Assembly: GCF_003352835.1 (NCBI RefSeq)
Contig: NZ_QLVD01000028.1
Span: 1 to 64,000 of the forward strand
DNA length: 64,000 nt
Reading direction: 5' to 3'
From: Ornithinimicrobium murale
GTDB taxonomy: Bacteria > Actinomycetota > Actinomycetes > Actinomycetales > Dermatophilaceae
Within the stretch, counting starts at the first letter, position 1; every line of letters starts with the position of its first letter. Position numbers and translations under genes: made by a program. The notes under the pieces are model-generated. The model was given only the letters and a program-made list of their open reading frames with translations. It made no database searches and was not told the origin of the DNA. Positions 16,001-24,102 of the stretch are shown piece by piece.

Positions 16001-17100
16001 TGGTGCCGGTCGCACCCTCGGACTTCGACCCGACCCGGGTGCCGGACCACCTCCGGGTCACCTTCGCCGTCGAGCGCACGACCCGGCGCACGGGTCGGGG
16101 CCGACCACGCGTCGAGCTGCTGGGGGAGGGCAAGGACCTGGCCGCCCTCCAGGCCGAGCTCGCCCCCGCCGTGCGCACCACGATGTCCCGCGCCGCAGCC
16201 AGCATCGAGAAGACGGGACTGACCTCGTGGACCCAGGCACTCGGCATACTGCCGGAGACCTTTGAGCAGCAGGTGGCGGGCAAACCTGTCGTCGGCTATC
16301 CCGCGCTGGTCGACACCGGTGCGGCGGTCGACGTGCGCGTGCTGGGGACGGCCTCCGAGGCGGACCGGGCCACGCGCGTCGGGGTGCGACGGCTGCTGCT
16401 GCTCGGCACGACCCCGCCGTGGAAGCGGCTGCTCGCGCTGCTGACCAACGCCCAGAAGCTCTCGCTCGGGCACAACCCGCACGGGTCGGTGCCGCTGCTG
16501 CTGGAGGACGCCCTGGCGTGCGCGGTCGACTCGGTCGTGACCGAGATGCCCGGTGCCCGGGTGCGCACACCGGAGGAGTTCGACCGCGCGCTGGCCACGG
16601 TGAAGCAGCAGGCCGTCCCGCGCGTGCTGCAGGTCGTGGAGAGCCTGGCCCCGATCCTGGACACCGCCCGCACCGTCTCGCTCGGGCTGCAGCGCCTGGC
16701 CGCTCCGGCCGCCGCGGACCTGGCCACTGACCTGCGCGCACAGCTGGACGCGCTGATCCGGCCGGGCTTCGTCGCCGACACCGGCTATCACCGGCTGCCC
16801 CACCTGCGGCGCTATCTGGCGGCGATGGCCGAGCGCCTCGAGAAGGGCGCGCAGGACCTGGCCAAAGACCGCGACCGGATGGCGACGGTCCACACCGTCG
16901 AGGGGGAGTATGCCGAGTTCCTGGCCAACCTCCCGCCGCACCGTCGGGCCGACGAGGACGTGGTGGACATCGGGTGGCTGCTGCAGGAGCTGCGGGTCAG
17001 CCTGTTCGCCCAGCGTCTCGGCACCCCACAGCCGGTGTCGCCCAAGCGGATCTACGCCGCGATGGACCGTGCCGAGGACGCCACGCCCACACGGCGCTAA
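13087..17100 (+). CDS. hrpA: ATP-dependent RNA helicase HrpA
   Basis: This 1337-residue DEAH-box helicase matches HrpA in length and order of domains. After an Arg/Gln-rich N-terminus come Walker A GETGSGKTT from residue 98, DEAH at 195-198 within LIIDEAHERS, motif III SAT, and motif VI QRSGRCGR. The long C-terminal region with the helicase-associated and DUF3418 domains follows. HrpA proteins act on mRNA and stalled ribosomes. In-frame alternatives are GTG at 13081 and ATG at 13096; none has a strong ribosome-binding site, so the exact start is uncertain by a few codons. The gene stands alone. Confidence 0.93.
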   Translation: MSPMSSERVTPPRRARDQQGRRQRQQGTQERRGGPQRGRPGGRRPRQEPSPQQRAERLESRRAMLPAKVNYPPDLPVVERREDIAAAVRDHQVVIVAGETGSGKTTQLPKICLELGRGIEGTIGHTQPRRIAARSVAERISEELGVELGSTVGYQVRFTDRSTKDTLVKVMTDGILLSELQRDRDLRRYDTLIIDEAHERSLNIDFILGYLKQLLPRRPDLKVIITSATIDVQRFAEHFADADGRPAPVVEVTGRSYPVEVRFRPLTRPGPPGKDGVPRDVEIDQVTGVCEAVEELWTEDPGGGPADILVFCSGEREIRDVADALDGMNLPATEVLPLYGRLSAAEQHRVFSRHSGRRIVVSTNVAETSLTVPGIRYVIDTGTARISRYSQRLKVQRLPIEPISQASANQRSGRCGRLADGIAIRLYSEEDFAARPEFTEPEILRTNLASVILQMTSLGLGDIGRFPFLEPPDSRQIADGVRLLDELQAIDPDAPAHLPRKRLTPYGRAIVALPVDPRLARMVIEAERNGALREVQVIVSALSMQDPRERPADKQAQADQSHARFKDEDSDFLTLLNLWRYLKEQQKALSGSAFRRMCKREYLHYLRVREWQDLHTQLKAATKSQGLQPNSNEASGDQVHQSLLAGLLSHVGLYDRDKREYAGARGARFVIQPGSVLHRRNPDWVMTAELVETTRLWARVNAPTDPAWVERAAAHLVKRSYSEPRWSRSRASAVATERVTLYGVPLVADRNVAYGRIDPEVARDLFIRHGLVEGDWDTRHDFFHANRRLIRDLGELEARARRRDILVDDETLVDFYEARIPAEVVSGAHFDTWWKQARREDAHLLTFTEDLLVSDDASLVSDQDYPGTWRQGELELAVTYQFEPGSGSDGVTVHIPIEVLNRVRPDGFDWQVPGLREELATALVKSLPKDIRRNFVPAPDHARRALAAIGEPRDEQETLVEALADELTARRVVPVAPSDFDPTRVPDHLRVTFAVERTTRRTGRGRPRVELLGEGKDLAALQAELAPAVRTTMSRAAASIEKTGLTSWTQALGILPETFEQQVAGKPVVGYPALVDTGAAVDVRVLGTASEADRATRVGVRRLLLLGTTPPWKRLLALLTNAQKLSLGHNPHGSVPLLLEDALACAVDSVVTEMPGARVRTPEEFDRALATVKQQAVPRVLQVVESLAPILDTARTVSLGLQRLAAPAAADLATDLRAQLDALIRPGFVADTGYHRLPHLRRYLAAMAERLEKGAQDLAKDRDRMATVHTVEGEYAEFLANLPPHRRADEDVVDIGWLLQELRVSLFAQRLGTPQPVSPKRIYAAMDRAEDATPTRR

Positions 17101-17216
17101 GCCACTGGCCAGGGCCTCGCCCGGCCTCGTCCGCCGTGTCGCCGTGTTGTCGTGGCGCGCCCATGCGCCGAGCACGGATCGATGAGTTCGACGCGAGCTT
17201 CTGGTCACCCCTAGCA

Positions 17217-17236
17217 GGACGCCCGGCCGGGCGTCC
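17217..17236. terminator. Perfect 20-bp palindrome downstream of hrpA
   Basis: The sequence from 17217 to 17236 is its own reverse complement, with a 10-bp arm and no loop. It lies about 120 bases after hrpA and 20 bases before the VOC gene start. It could terminate hrpA transcription or bind a dimeric regulator. Confidence 0.45.
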
Positions 17237-17256
17237 GTGACAGAGGGAGTGATCAC

Positions 17257-18039
17257 ATGACCACGCTGGGGAGCGCCATGCTCGGGACGCGCGACGTGGA
17301 GCGGCTGCACCGGTGGTACACCACGGTGCTGCCACCGGACAGCGACGACGTCCAGGGCGACTACCGGATCCTGGGCTATGGCGGGTTCTATCTGTTCCTT
17401 GACGCCCGGGACGACGTGCAGGAGGCCCACCCGGACCCGGCACGGACGCTGCTCAACTTCGACGTGGACGACGCCCGGGCCGCGGCGGAGCGGATGGAGG
17501 CGGCCGGCAGCACCTGGGTGGCGCCGCTGGAGGACCGCGACGGCAGCCTGTTCGCCACCGTGCAGGACCCGGACGGCAACTATGTGCAGCTGATCCAGCT
17601 CAGCCCGGAGCACCTCGCCGAGATGCAGGCCAACCAGACCGGGACCCGACCCCCGGTCGGCATGGTCGTCGGGGAGGCCTTCAGCGGGTTCTCGGTCGAC
17701 GACCTCGAGGCGGCCCGGACCTTCTATGCCGATGTGCTGGGTCTGCGGGTGAGCAGCTCGCCGGAGCCGATGCCGATGCTCAGCCTGGACGCCGGTGGCC
17801 GCAAGATCCTGGTCTACGCCAAGGGAGCGGACCACCGCCCGGCGACCTACACGGTCCTCAACCTGCCCGTCCTGGACGTGGAGGCGGCGGTGCGGGACCT
17901 CGCGAGCCGGGGAGTGCAGTTCCTGCACTACGACGCGATGCAGCAGGACGAGCTGGGCATCCACCGCGGCGGGGGTCCGCTGATCGCCTGGTTCACCGAC
18001 CCGGCCGGCAACGTGTTTGGCGTGCTGGAGCGCGGCTGA
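17257..18039 (+). CDS. VOC family protein with two glyoxalase-like domains
   Basis: The 260 residues form two vicinal-oxygen-chelate domains in tandem, about 1-125 and 135-260. Each ends with the typical signature: DPDGNYVQLIQ in the first and DPAGNVFGVLE in the second. The first domain begins at MLGTRDVERLHRWY, as in dioxygenase/glyoxalase proteins. VOC proteins bind a divalent metal or small ligand; the substrate here is unknown. A start at 17257 is supported by GAGGGAG. The gene stands alone, convergent with the DsbA-like gene. Confidence 0.85.
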   Translation: MTTLGSAMLGTRDVERLHRWYTTVLPPDSDDVQGDYRILGYGGFYLFLDARDDVQEAHPDPARTLLNFDVDDARAAAERMEAAGSTWVAPLEDRDGSLFATVQDPDGNYVQLIQLSPEHLAEMQANQTGTRPPVGMVVGEAFSGFSVDDLEAARTFYADVLGLRVSSSPEPMPMLSLDAGGRKILVYAKGADHRPATYTVLNLPVLDVEAAVRDLASRGVQFLHYDAMQQDELGIHRGGGPLIAWFTDPAGNVFGVLERG

Positions 18040-18120
18040 GTCGACCGGTCGCGAGCGCATCGGACCCTGCTGAACGCATGCGCGCTGGCCGGATGGCCGG
18101 GGCGGGGCAGGACCGTGGGG

Positions 18121-18148
18121 GCAGCGGCGGGGTGCGCCCCGCCGCTGC
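18121..18148. terminator. Bidirectional terminator hairpin
   Basis: A perfect 12-bp GC stem (18121-18132 with 18137-18148, 4-base loop) lies between the convergent VOC and DsbA-like genes. Confidence 0.8.
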
Positions 18149-18154
18149 GCCGGC

Positions 18155-18982
18155 TCAGCGGTGCTGCTCGATGAAGGTGCCCAGCTCGTCGGGGTTCTCG
18201 ATGCTGCCGTTGTAGACCTGCCCGTCCACCAGGACCGTCGGGGTGCCGAACCGGCCGGAGGGCCCGGCGAGCGCGGGGTCGGACAGGGCACGGTCGGTCG
18301 ACTCCCGGACCCAACCGGCAAACTCCTCCTCCAGGATGCAGCCCCGGACCGCCGAGGAGTCGGCCCCCGCGTCGGCGACCGCGCCGGTCAGCACCTCGTC
18401 GTTGACGCCGCCCTGTGCCGCGGTCTGCTGCAGGTCGAACAGGCCCTGCGTGACGTCCAGCAGCGCCTCCGGCTGGTGCTCGGCGACGCACACGGCGGCG
18501 TTGGCCGCGCGGCTGGAGAAGTTCGTGCCCTGGCTGGCGTTGTCCATCAGGGCCACCGGGTGGACCGCCAACGAGATGGTGCCCGACTCCAGCCCATCGG
18601 TGAGGAAGGGCAGGTTGGCCTGCTCGAAGGTCAGGCAGTGCGGGCACTGGAAGTCGATGTAGGTGCTGACCTGCGGGACGTCTCCGGCCGTCGTGCCGGC
18701 GTCGTCCGCGGTGGCGGACGCCGCGTCCCCGCCGGCCACCTCGCCACCGGGGTCCAGCACGATGCCGCCGTCGTCGGTCACCGTCGTCGGGGTCGCGCTG
18801 GAGGTGCCGCCCTGGTTGAGCGCGATCGCGGCCACGACCGCGACCACCACCAGGACCGCCACCCCGATGAGGGATCGGAACACGACCTTCATCCGCTGGT
18901 CCCGCGCGGCCGCGTGCTGTTGCTGCTGCCGCACCCGCTCACGGGCGGACTGCTGCTGTGCCTTGTTCTTCTTCTGTGCCAT
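18155..18982 (-). CDS. Membrane-anchored DsbA-like thiol oxidoreductase
   Basis: This 275-residue protein has a Lys/Gln/Arg-rich cytoplasmic start, one membrane helix (about residues 32-54), and an exported thioredoxin-fold domain of the DsbA type. The active site is CPHC in YIDFQCPHC, and the cis-Pro loop is FGTPTVLVDG. Such proteins form disulfides in exported proteins. The gene upstream on this strand encodes VKOR, which in actinobacteria re-oxidises DsbA, so the two form a complete disulfide pathway. The ATG at 18982 follows AGGAG. They are separated by 26 bases and are probably cotranscribed. Confidence 0.9.
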   Translation of the reverse strand: MAQKKNKAQQQSARERVRQQQQHAAARDQRMKVVFRSLIGVAVLVVVAVVAAIALNQGGTSSATPTTVTDDGGIVLDPGGEVAGGDAASATADDAGTTAGDVPQVSTYIDFQCPHCLTFEQANLPFLTDGLESGTISLAVHPVALMDNASQGTNFSSRAANAAVCVAEHQPEALLDVTQGLFDLQQTAAQGGVNDEVLTGAVADAGADSSAVRGCILEEEFAGWVRESTDRALSDPALAGPSGRFGTPTVLVDGQVYNGSIENPDELGTFIEQHR

Positions 18983-19008
18983 GAGGATCTCCTTGGTATG
19001 CCGAGGTG

Positions 19009-19602
19009 TCAGAGGTAGCGCAGGACGTCCAGCCGGAGCTGGGCCAAGAGCGCGATGATCAGGTAGCAGGTCAGGATCAGGGGGACGAGCCAGGTCAGCA
19101 GGTAGGACCCCGCTCGGCGGAGGCCGTCGCCGAACACCCCGGCGGCCGCGTTGCGCAGTGTCAGGGCCAGGAAGAGCGGGATCATCACCGCCCAGACGAC
19201 CATGCACCAGGGGCACAGAGTGCCCAGGACGTAGATGCTCTGCCCGATCAGCCAGAGCACGAACGCCATGCCACCGGTGACGCCCAGCTGGAACAGCAGC
19301 CAGAACCACCGGGCGAACCGGGCACCGGCCAGCAGCGCCACCCCGACCGCGACGGGGGCCACGAAACCGGCCAGGCCGAGCAGCGGGTTGGGGAAGCCGA
19401 AGGCCGCGCCCTGGTCCGAGGCCAGGTTCGCCCCGCACTGCACGACGATGCTGAAGTCACAGCCCAGGACCGCGTCGGCGTCGTCGAGGGTGGCGAACTT
19501 GGCCAGCACCAGCTCGAACGAGGCCCACAGCCCGAGCAGGCCGGCCACGACCAGGAAGGGGGCCAGCAGACGACGGTCGCTGCGGCCGGTGCCCGAGCTC
19601 AC
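19009..19602 (-). CDS. Vitamin K epoxide reductase family protein (VKOR)
   Basis: This 197-residue membrane protein has about five hydrophobic helices and the VKOR cysteine set. The loop pair sits in GCDFSIVVQCG and the active CPWC motif in TLCPWCMVVW. VKOR takes electrons from a DsbA-like partner and passes them to quinone. The partner is encoded immediately downstream. I choose the GTG at 19602 because it overlaps the upstream stop codon as GTGA, indicating translational coupling. A longer frame reaching 19683 would run Arg-rich through the end of the CopC gene. Confidence 0.88.
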   Translation of the reverse strand: MSSGTGRSDRRLLAPFLVVAGLLGLWASFELVLAKFATLDDADAVLGCDFSIVVQCGANLASDQGAAFGFPNPLLGLAGFVAPVAVGVALLAGARFARWFWLLFQLGVTGGMAFVLWLIGQSIYVLGTLCPWCMVVWAVMIPLFLALTLRNAAAGVFGDGLRRAGSYLLTWLVPLILTCYLIIALLAQLRLDVLRYL

Positions 19603-20315
19603 GAGTCGGTGCCCCGCCGCCGCACTGCGGCGAGCGCCCCCAGTCCGATGAGGACGACGACGCCGAGGACGATTGCCACCCACGGCACATCCGAGTCGTC
19701 GCCTGAAGTGGTGGACTCCGTCTCCGCGTCACTCGCCGCGGTCTCGGGTGCCTCGGTGGTCTGGGCGACCTCGCTCTCGCTGGACTCGTTGTCCGCGTCC
19801 TCACTGACGGGTGCCTCCGTGGAGGTGGACTCCTCCGTGGCCGGGTCGGAGCTGGACGGTGCCGCGGGCTCGGTGGTGGGCTCGGCTGCCTCGACGGTGA
19901 ACGGGATCGACCCCGAGATGGGGTGACCGTCCGAGGAGGAGACCCGCCACTGGATCTCGTAGGCGCCGCCGGGCATGCCCTCGGTGAGCGGGGCAGTGAC
20001 GGACTGGCCGTCGATGACCGGCTCGCCGGCCTCCCAGGTGCCTCCGTCGTCGTCGAGCACGGTGACGACGGCACCCAGCTCGAGCACTTCGCCGGAGAAG
20101 GTGAGGTGCACCTCGGACGGCGGGCTGGACAGCTCCTCGCCGGCGGCGGGGCTGCTGTCCGTGAGCTGGTCATGGGCCTGGGCCGCGCTGCCGGCGCCGA
20201 GCAGCATCGCGCCGGCCACGAGCAGGGTGAGCAGAGCGCGCCAACTCACGCGCAGGGATGTGGTGAGCACAGATGTGGTGGGCAGGGATGTGGTGTGCAG
20301 GGTTGTGCTGTGCAT
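19599..20315 (-). CDS. CopC domain protein with C-terminal membrane anchor
   Basis: The protein has about 238 residues. It has a signal peptide ending at AQA, so the mature chain begins with His (HDQL), as in CopC proteins where this residue binds copper. The CopC domain spans about residues 50-145 and includes SSDGHPISG with the second conserved His. A long Ser/Thr/Glu/Ala linker of about 70 residues leads to a single membrane helix and a short RRR tail. It probably binds copper at the outer face of the membrane. The first 20 residues contain a TTS repeat encoded by imperfect short DNA repeats, and the true start could lie inside it. It is coupled to the VKOR gene. Confidence 0.85.
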   Translation of the reverse strand: MHSTTLHTTSLPTTSVLTTSLRVSWRALLTLLVAGAMLLGAGSAAQAHDQLTDSSPAAGEELSSPPSEVHLTFSGEVLELGAVVTVLDDDGGTWEAGEPVIDGQSVTAPLTEGMPGGAYEIQWRVSSSDGHPISGSIPFTVEAAEPTTEPAAPSSSDPATEESTSTEAPVSEDADNESSESEVAQTTEAPETAASDAETESTTSGDDSDVPWVAIVLGVVVLIGLGALAAVRRRGTDS

Positions 20316-20432
20316 TGCTGATGTCCTCTGGGCAGGCCTCCACCCGCTGGATGTCACACCTGGACACCCACGGTGCGGAGACGTCGGAAGGCGCCGGCGA
20401 TCCGGGCACCGTGAGGCACCGGGTCGGCGACG

Positions 20433-21041
20433 CTAGGAAGTGAGAGCGATCAGCGCTGCGGGCGGACCCCGGCGCGCCAGGGAGGCGCGGACCAGGAGGC
20501 GGACGATCGGCACCCAGGCCCGCTCGTCGATCAGCGGGGCCGGCGCAGGAGTCGGGCGTGCAGGCAGGGAGCAGACCGCGCGCAGGGATCGCCACTGCAG
20601 GCGCCGCACCGCCCTCCCGATCTGCACGAGGATCAGCTCCCCGTGGCGCAGTGCAGCCGCGGTCAGCAGGGTGGCGGCCACGTGGGCCAGGACCATCCAC
20701 ACGGAGGTGGCGGTCTCGTCCACCGGCGAGCTCATCGCGTGGTGCGCGTGCGCGCCCGCATCGGACTGTCCGGCGCCGAGCATGAACAGGTTGTGGAAGA
20801 GCACCTGGCTCGCCCCGACCGAGAGCAGCAGGCGCACCGCCGGCAGGCGCACGCCGGCGAGCAGGATGCACACACCGAGGGACAGCAGCAGGGGAAGAGC
20901 CAGGCCCGGCAGCGCGGGCATCCCGCCGCCGGCCATCAGGTGGAAGATCAGGGCCAGGCCCGTGGAGACGACGGCGGCCAGACCGCCGCGAATCAGCGCA
21001 CGCCGCTGGGCCGGGGCCCAGGGATTGTGCGCCACGTCCAT
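20433..21041 (-). CDS. Hypothetical multipass membrane protein
   Basis: I do not recognise this 202-residue protein. It has four or five predicted membrane helices. A His/Met-containing loop (AHAHHAMSSP) near the middle could face outward and bind a metal. The C-terminus is Arg/Pro-rich and probably cytoplasmic. It lies 117 bases upstream of the CopC gene on the same strand, which suggests a shared role in copper handling, but the sequence does not prove this. The ATG at 21041 is the most likely start; a frame extending to 21080 has no good ribosome-binding site. Confidence 0.6.
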   Translation of the reverse strand: MDVAHNPWAPAQRRALIRGGLAAVVSTGLALIFHLMAGGGMPALPGLALPLLLSLGVCILLAGVRLPAVRLLLSVGASQVLFHNLFMLGAGQSDAGAHAHHAMSSPVDETATSVWMVLAHVAATLLTAAALRHGELILVQIGRAVRRLQWRSLRAVCSLPARPTPAPAPLIDERAWVPIVRLLVRASLARRGPPAALIALTS

Positions 21042-21099
21042 GGCGCCATGGTAGGCACGGCCCCTGGGAAGTTGCTCCATCCCTGCCGCCCGCCCGACG

Positions 21100-22032
21100 T
21101 CAGGGGCTCATCGTGCTGGTGGCCGTGGACGTCGCGGCGGAGACATCGCCTCCTTGAGAGCTGCCGATGACGAACTCCCCGACCACCGTCTCGCCGTCGG
21201 ACTCATAGACAGGCACGCTGACTGTCTTGCCCCGCCGCTCCTCCTGCATCTCCAGAGCATGCTCGGGGGAAGTCGGTTCCGGCCCGTACGCGGCGTTCAT
21301 GTCGGACACATAGGCGTAGCCCTCGCGCCCGTTCGTGGCCACGACGCCGATGAGATCGGGGGAGCCGTCGGCATTCTCCATGCCGTAGGTCTCGCCCTTG
21401 GCGTTGACTCCCCACTCGGTCATCTCGGTGCTGGCATAGGCGGCGGTGAGGCGCCAGGTTGCCCCCTCGGTGGCCGTGATCTCGATCTGCTCCTGGCCCC
21501 TGGCCAGGTGGATGACCCAGGCGTTGACGGCAAAGTCCTCATCGGAGACAGGCTCTGCCGCGTCGGCGTCCTCCGCGGTGCAGATCATCCCGTTGCCGTC
21601 GGGATAGGTGAAGTCCCCGGCGCTCAGACAGTCCAGCCAGACCGCGACACCGGTCGCCTCATCAGGCCGCTCCCCGAGCTGCACCGTCGCGGTGCCGGTG
21701 TGAGTGGCTGTGAGCGGTTCGCTGAGGTGGGTCACCTCTGTCCCGCCGGGCAGCATCCTTGGCTCTGCACCGTCCGCGCCCGTCGGGCTGCTGGTCTCCA
21801 TGACGCCGCCCGTCACACCTCCTGCCGGTCCGACGGCCGACTCCGGCAGCAGCTGGTTGGCCACTGGCACCGCGAGCGCGAGCACCGCCACCCCGGCGAC
21901 GGCCGCCACCGTCGTCTGCTGCCGCCGCCGGCGCCGGACGCGACCGGCGATCTGCTCGAACCGGTCGCCGGGCTCGGGGAGGTCCGGGGGCAGCTCCTGG
22001 AGCCGGCTGATGATCCGTTCGGTGTCCATCAC
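21100..22032 (-). CDS. Probable anti-sigma-type membrane protein paired with SigE-family sigma
   Basis: This 310-residue protein has a short cytoplasmic N-terminus (about 40 residues, ending in a run of Arg), one membrane helix (about 42-60) and a large exported C-terminal domain. Its start overlaps the stop of the SigE-family sigma gene, a layout typical of anti-sigma factors of this group. I see no zinc-binding HxxxCxxC motif, so it would be a non-ZAS type. The exported domain is Thr/Glu-rich with two cysteines and has no family I can name. The anti-sigma role is inferred from position and topology. Confidence 0.65.
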   Translation of the reverse strand: MMDTERIISRLQELPPDLPEPGDRFEQIAGRVRRRRRQQTTVAAVAGVAVLALAVPVANQLLPESAVGPAGGVTGGVMETSSPTGADGAEPRMLPGGTEVTHLSEPLTATHTGTATVQLGERPDEATGVAVWLDCLSAGDFTYPDGNGMICTAEDADAAEPVSDEDFAVNAWVIHLARGQEQIEITATEGATWRLTAAYASTEMTEWGVNAKGETYGMENADGSPDLIGVVATNGREGYAYVSDMNAAYGPEPTSPEHALEMQEERRGKTVSVPVYESDGETVVGEFVIGSSQGGDVSAATSTATSTMSP

Positions 22033-22553
22033 CGTTCCTCCTCGACGAGCATGTCGTGACCGATGACCTCGCGCAGCCGGGCCAACCCCTTGGCGGTCTG
22101 GCTCTTCACGGTGCCCGCGGAGCAGCCCATGATCTCGGCCACCACCTGCACGGAGAGATCATCGAAGTAGCGCAGCACCACGGCCTGCCGCTGCCGGATC
22201 GGCAACTGTCCCAACGCTTCAGCCAGCAGCAGCCGATCGGTGACGGGCCCGCTCGGGTCCGTGTCGGCATACGCCTGCGTCTGTATGCCGACACTCGCCG
22301 AGGTGAGATCCGTCGCCTTCTCGCGGGTCCAGAACCGGGCCCGCCAGCTGGCGTTGGTGCGCACCATGACCTGGCGCACGTAGGCCTCGGGGTGGCCCTG
22401 GCTCACCCGCGACCAGTGCGGCCAAGTGCGGGCGAGGGCGGTCTGCAGGAGGTCCTCGGCGGACGCGGCGTCGCCGGTCAGCATCCAGGCGGTGCGCAGC
22501 AGGGACGGTGACCGTCCGACCACGAACTCCCGGAATCCGTCCGGCTCACGCAT
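22029..22553 (-). CDS. SigE-family RNA polymerase sigma factor
   Basis: This is a 174-residue ECF-like sigma factor. Region 2 includes RTAWMLTGDAASAEDLLQTA and region 4 ends with the helix-turn-helix SAGTVKSQTAKGLARLR. The FREFVVGRSPSLLRTAW opening and overall length are typical of the actinobacterial SigE (SigE50) family. The start at 22553 follows AGGAGG. It is translationally coupled to the probable anti-sigma gene. The signal it responds to is not visible in the sequence. Confidence 0.9.
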   Translation of the reverse strand: MREPDGFREFVVGRSPSLLRTAWMLTGDAASAEDLLQTALARTWPHWSRVSQGHPEAYVRQVMVRTNASWRARFWTREKATDLTSASVGIQTQAYADTDPSGPVTDRLLLAEALGQLPIRQRQAVVLRYFDDLSVQVVAEIMGCSAGTVKSQTAKGLARLREVIGHDMLVEEER

Positions 22554-22609
22554 GCGGGCCTCCTTGCCTCTGACCAGTTAACCGGCTGGGCCCTGCGATC
22601 GGTTGCCGG

Positions 22610-23416
22610 TCAGCGCAGGTGACTGGCTCCGTTGAAGTCGACGACGGCTCCGGAGACCCATTCGGCGCCGGGCTCGGCCAGGGCACAGATCGCCGCCGCG
22701 ACCTCCTCCGGGGTGGCCACGCGCCCGAACGGGCTCTGGGCACGGACCGTGTCGCCCGAGGGACCTTCGAGCACGCTGGCTGCCATGTCGGTGGCGATGA
22801 AGCCGGGCGCGAGGGACACCACGCCGATGCCGTGCGGCGCCAGCGCGACCGCCATCGACTGGCCGAAGGCGTGCAGACCGGCCTTGCTCGCGCCGTAGGC
22901 GGGGACGTCCGGCTCGCCGCGGAAGGCCCCACGGGAGCCGACGTTGACGATGCGCCCCGTGGGATGGGTTTCGGCCGGCGACACCTCCCGCATGTGCCGG
23001 GCCACGCAGAAGGTGAGGTTGGCCGGACCCATCAGGTTGGTCTCGAGCGTGGTCCGCCAGGCCCGCACCCAACTGTCGTAGTCGGTGTCGGTGATGCGGT
23101 GGTCCCCGCGGCGGCTGCCACCTGGCTCGGGGTCCAGGAACAGGGCAGCGTTGTTGACCAGCACGTCGATGCGGCCCAGGGCCTCGGCCGCCTGAGCAGC
23201 AAGCGTCTGCGTCTCCTCGGGAGAGGTGAGGTCGGCCCGCAGCAGGGTGTGGCCGGTGCCGGGGAGCGCCTCGAGCACCTCGCGGGCACGGTCCTCGGCA
23301 CCGCGGTAGTGCACGACCACCCGGTCGCCGCGCTCGGCGAACTGGCGGGCCGTTGCCGCGCCGACGCCCCGTGATGCCCCGGTGACCAGGACCCCTCTGC
23401 TGCTGTGCTCGTCCAT
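22610..23416 (-). CDS. SDR family NAD(P)-dependent oxidoreductase
   Basis: This 268-residue short-chain dehydrogenase/reductase has the classical features: the cofactor loop TGASRGVGAA at about 10-19, NNAALF after strand 4, the catalytic Ser in VGSRGAF, and the catalytic pair in YGASKAG. The VVHYRG segment after strand 2 carries an Arg that favours NADPH. The C-terminal DFNGASHLR follows the usual SDR end. The substrate is unknown. The start at 23416 is the first Met before the Rossmann fold; the longer frame overlaps the divergent YkvA region. Confidence 0.88.
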   Translation of the reverse strand: MDEHSSRGVLVTGASRGVGAATARQFAERGDRVVVHYRGAEDRAREVLEALPGTGHTLLRADLTSPEETQTLAAQAAEALGRIDVLVNNAALFLDPEPGGSRRGDHRITDTDYDSWVRAWRTTLETNLMGPANLTFCVARHMREVSPAETHPTGRIVNVGSRGAFRGEPDVPAYGASKAGLHAFGQSMAVALAPHGIGVVSLAPGFIATDMAASVLEGPSGDTVRAQSPFGRVATPEEVAAAICALAEPGAEWVSGAVVDFNGASHLR

Positions 23417-23515
23417 GGCCCTCACCCTATGGTGGGAATCCTGAGGCAGCCTCGCTCGTTGGAACTCTTCGAGCACCAGTGGCGCACTCCGCGCCCCGCA
23501 CGAACGGAGCCGACC

Positions 23516-23923
23516 ATGGCACACGCCGCCCGCCGACCTCTACGCTGGGGCGCCCTGATGGGTGTCGCCTCCGCGATCCGGTCCGCCAGCCGTCCCGGGT
23601 CTCCGGGTCTGGGGGAGCGCATGGCTGCGCTGCCGCGGATGGCCAGGGCGATCCTGACCAAGAAGTACAGCGGCGTCGACGGGTCACAGCTGCTGATGAT
23701 GCTGGCCGCAGTCGGCTACGTCGTCAGCCCGATCGACCTGATGCCCGAGGCGATGCTCTTCCTCGCCGGCCTCGGTGATGACGCCCTCGTGGTCGGCTGG
23801 CTCGCGGTGACGATCATCAACGCGACCGACGACTTCCTGGACTGGGAGCGCACCGGAGATTTCATCCCCGGTCAGGTCTACGACACCTCGACGCGGCAGC
23901 CTCCGCACTACGACGTCCGCTGA
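23516..23923 (+). CDS. YkvA family (DUF1232) membrane protein
   Basis: This 135-residue protein contains the DUF1232 core, recognised by VGYVVSPIDLMPE followed by a second hydrophobic segment and GDDALVVGWL. The family is small and membrane-associated, with no well-defined function. An ATG at 23516 with a weak GGAG upstream gives the usual size. The gene is divergent from the SDR gene, with 99 bases between them. Its end is followed by an imperfect copy of its last bases and then by the dispersed palindrome. Confidence 0.8.
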   Translation: MAHAARRPLRWGALMGVASAIRSASRPGSPGLGERMAALPRMARAILTKKYSGVDGSQLLMMLAAVGYVVSPIDLMPEAMLFLAGLGDDALVVGWLAVTIINATDDFLDWERTGDFIPGQVYDTSTRQPPHYDVR

Positions 23924-23947
23924 CCTCCGGAAGCGCACTCGACGTCC

Positions 23948-24009
23948 GGCACCTGTCCGGAAACTACCCACGATCTCGCCAGGTCGTGGGTAGTTCCCGT
24001 TCACGTGCC
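23948..24009 (+). repeat. Dispersed palindromic repeat, copy 2
   Basis: A 12-bp stem (23962-23973 with 23984-23995) is built from aactacccacga and its complement, with a 10-base loop. The tail after the stem ends in CACGTGCC as in the other copies, and GGCAC at 23948-23952 pairs with GTGCC. It lies downstream of the YkvA gene and could act as its terminator. Confidence 0.85.
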
Positions 24010-24010
24010 G

Positions 24011-24102
24011 AGGTGAGGCGCGCGGCGTGCGGAAGGTGAGGCGCGCGGCATACGGAAGGTGAGGCGCGCGGCCTACGCAAGGTGAGGCGCACGGCATACG
24101 GG
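24011..24102. repeat. Four tandem 23-bp repeats
   Basis: Units at 24011-24033, 24034-24056, 24057-24079 and 24080-24102 share aggtgaggcgcgcggc followed by a variable tacgg-like end. They begin immediately after the dispersed palindrome. Confidence 0.9.

Noticed and set aside
14767-18321. A very long minus-strand open frame opposite hrpA and the VOC gene
   Set aside because: In GC-rich DNA a long antisense frame is expected. Its translation is Arg/Gly/His-rich without domains, and hrpA on the other strand is clear.
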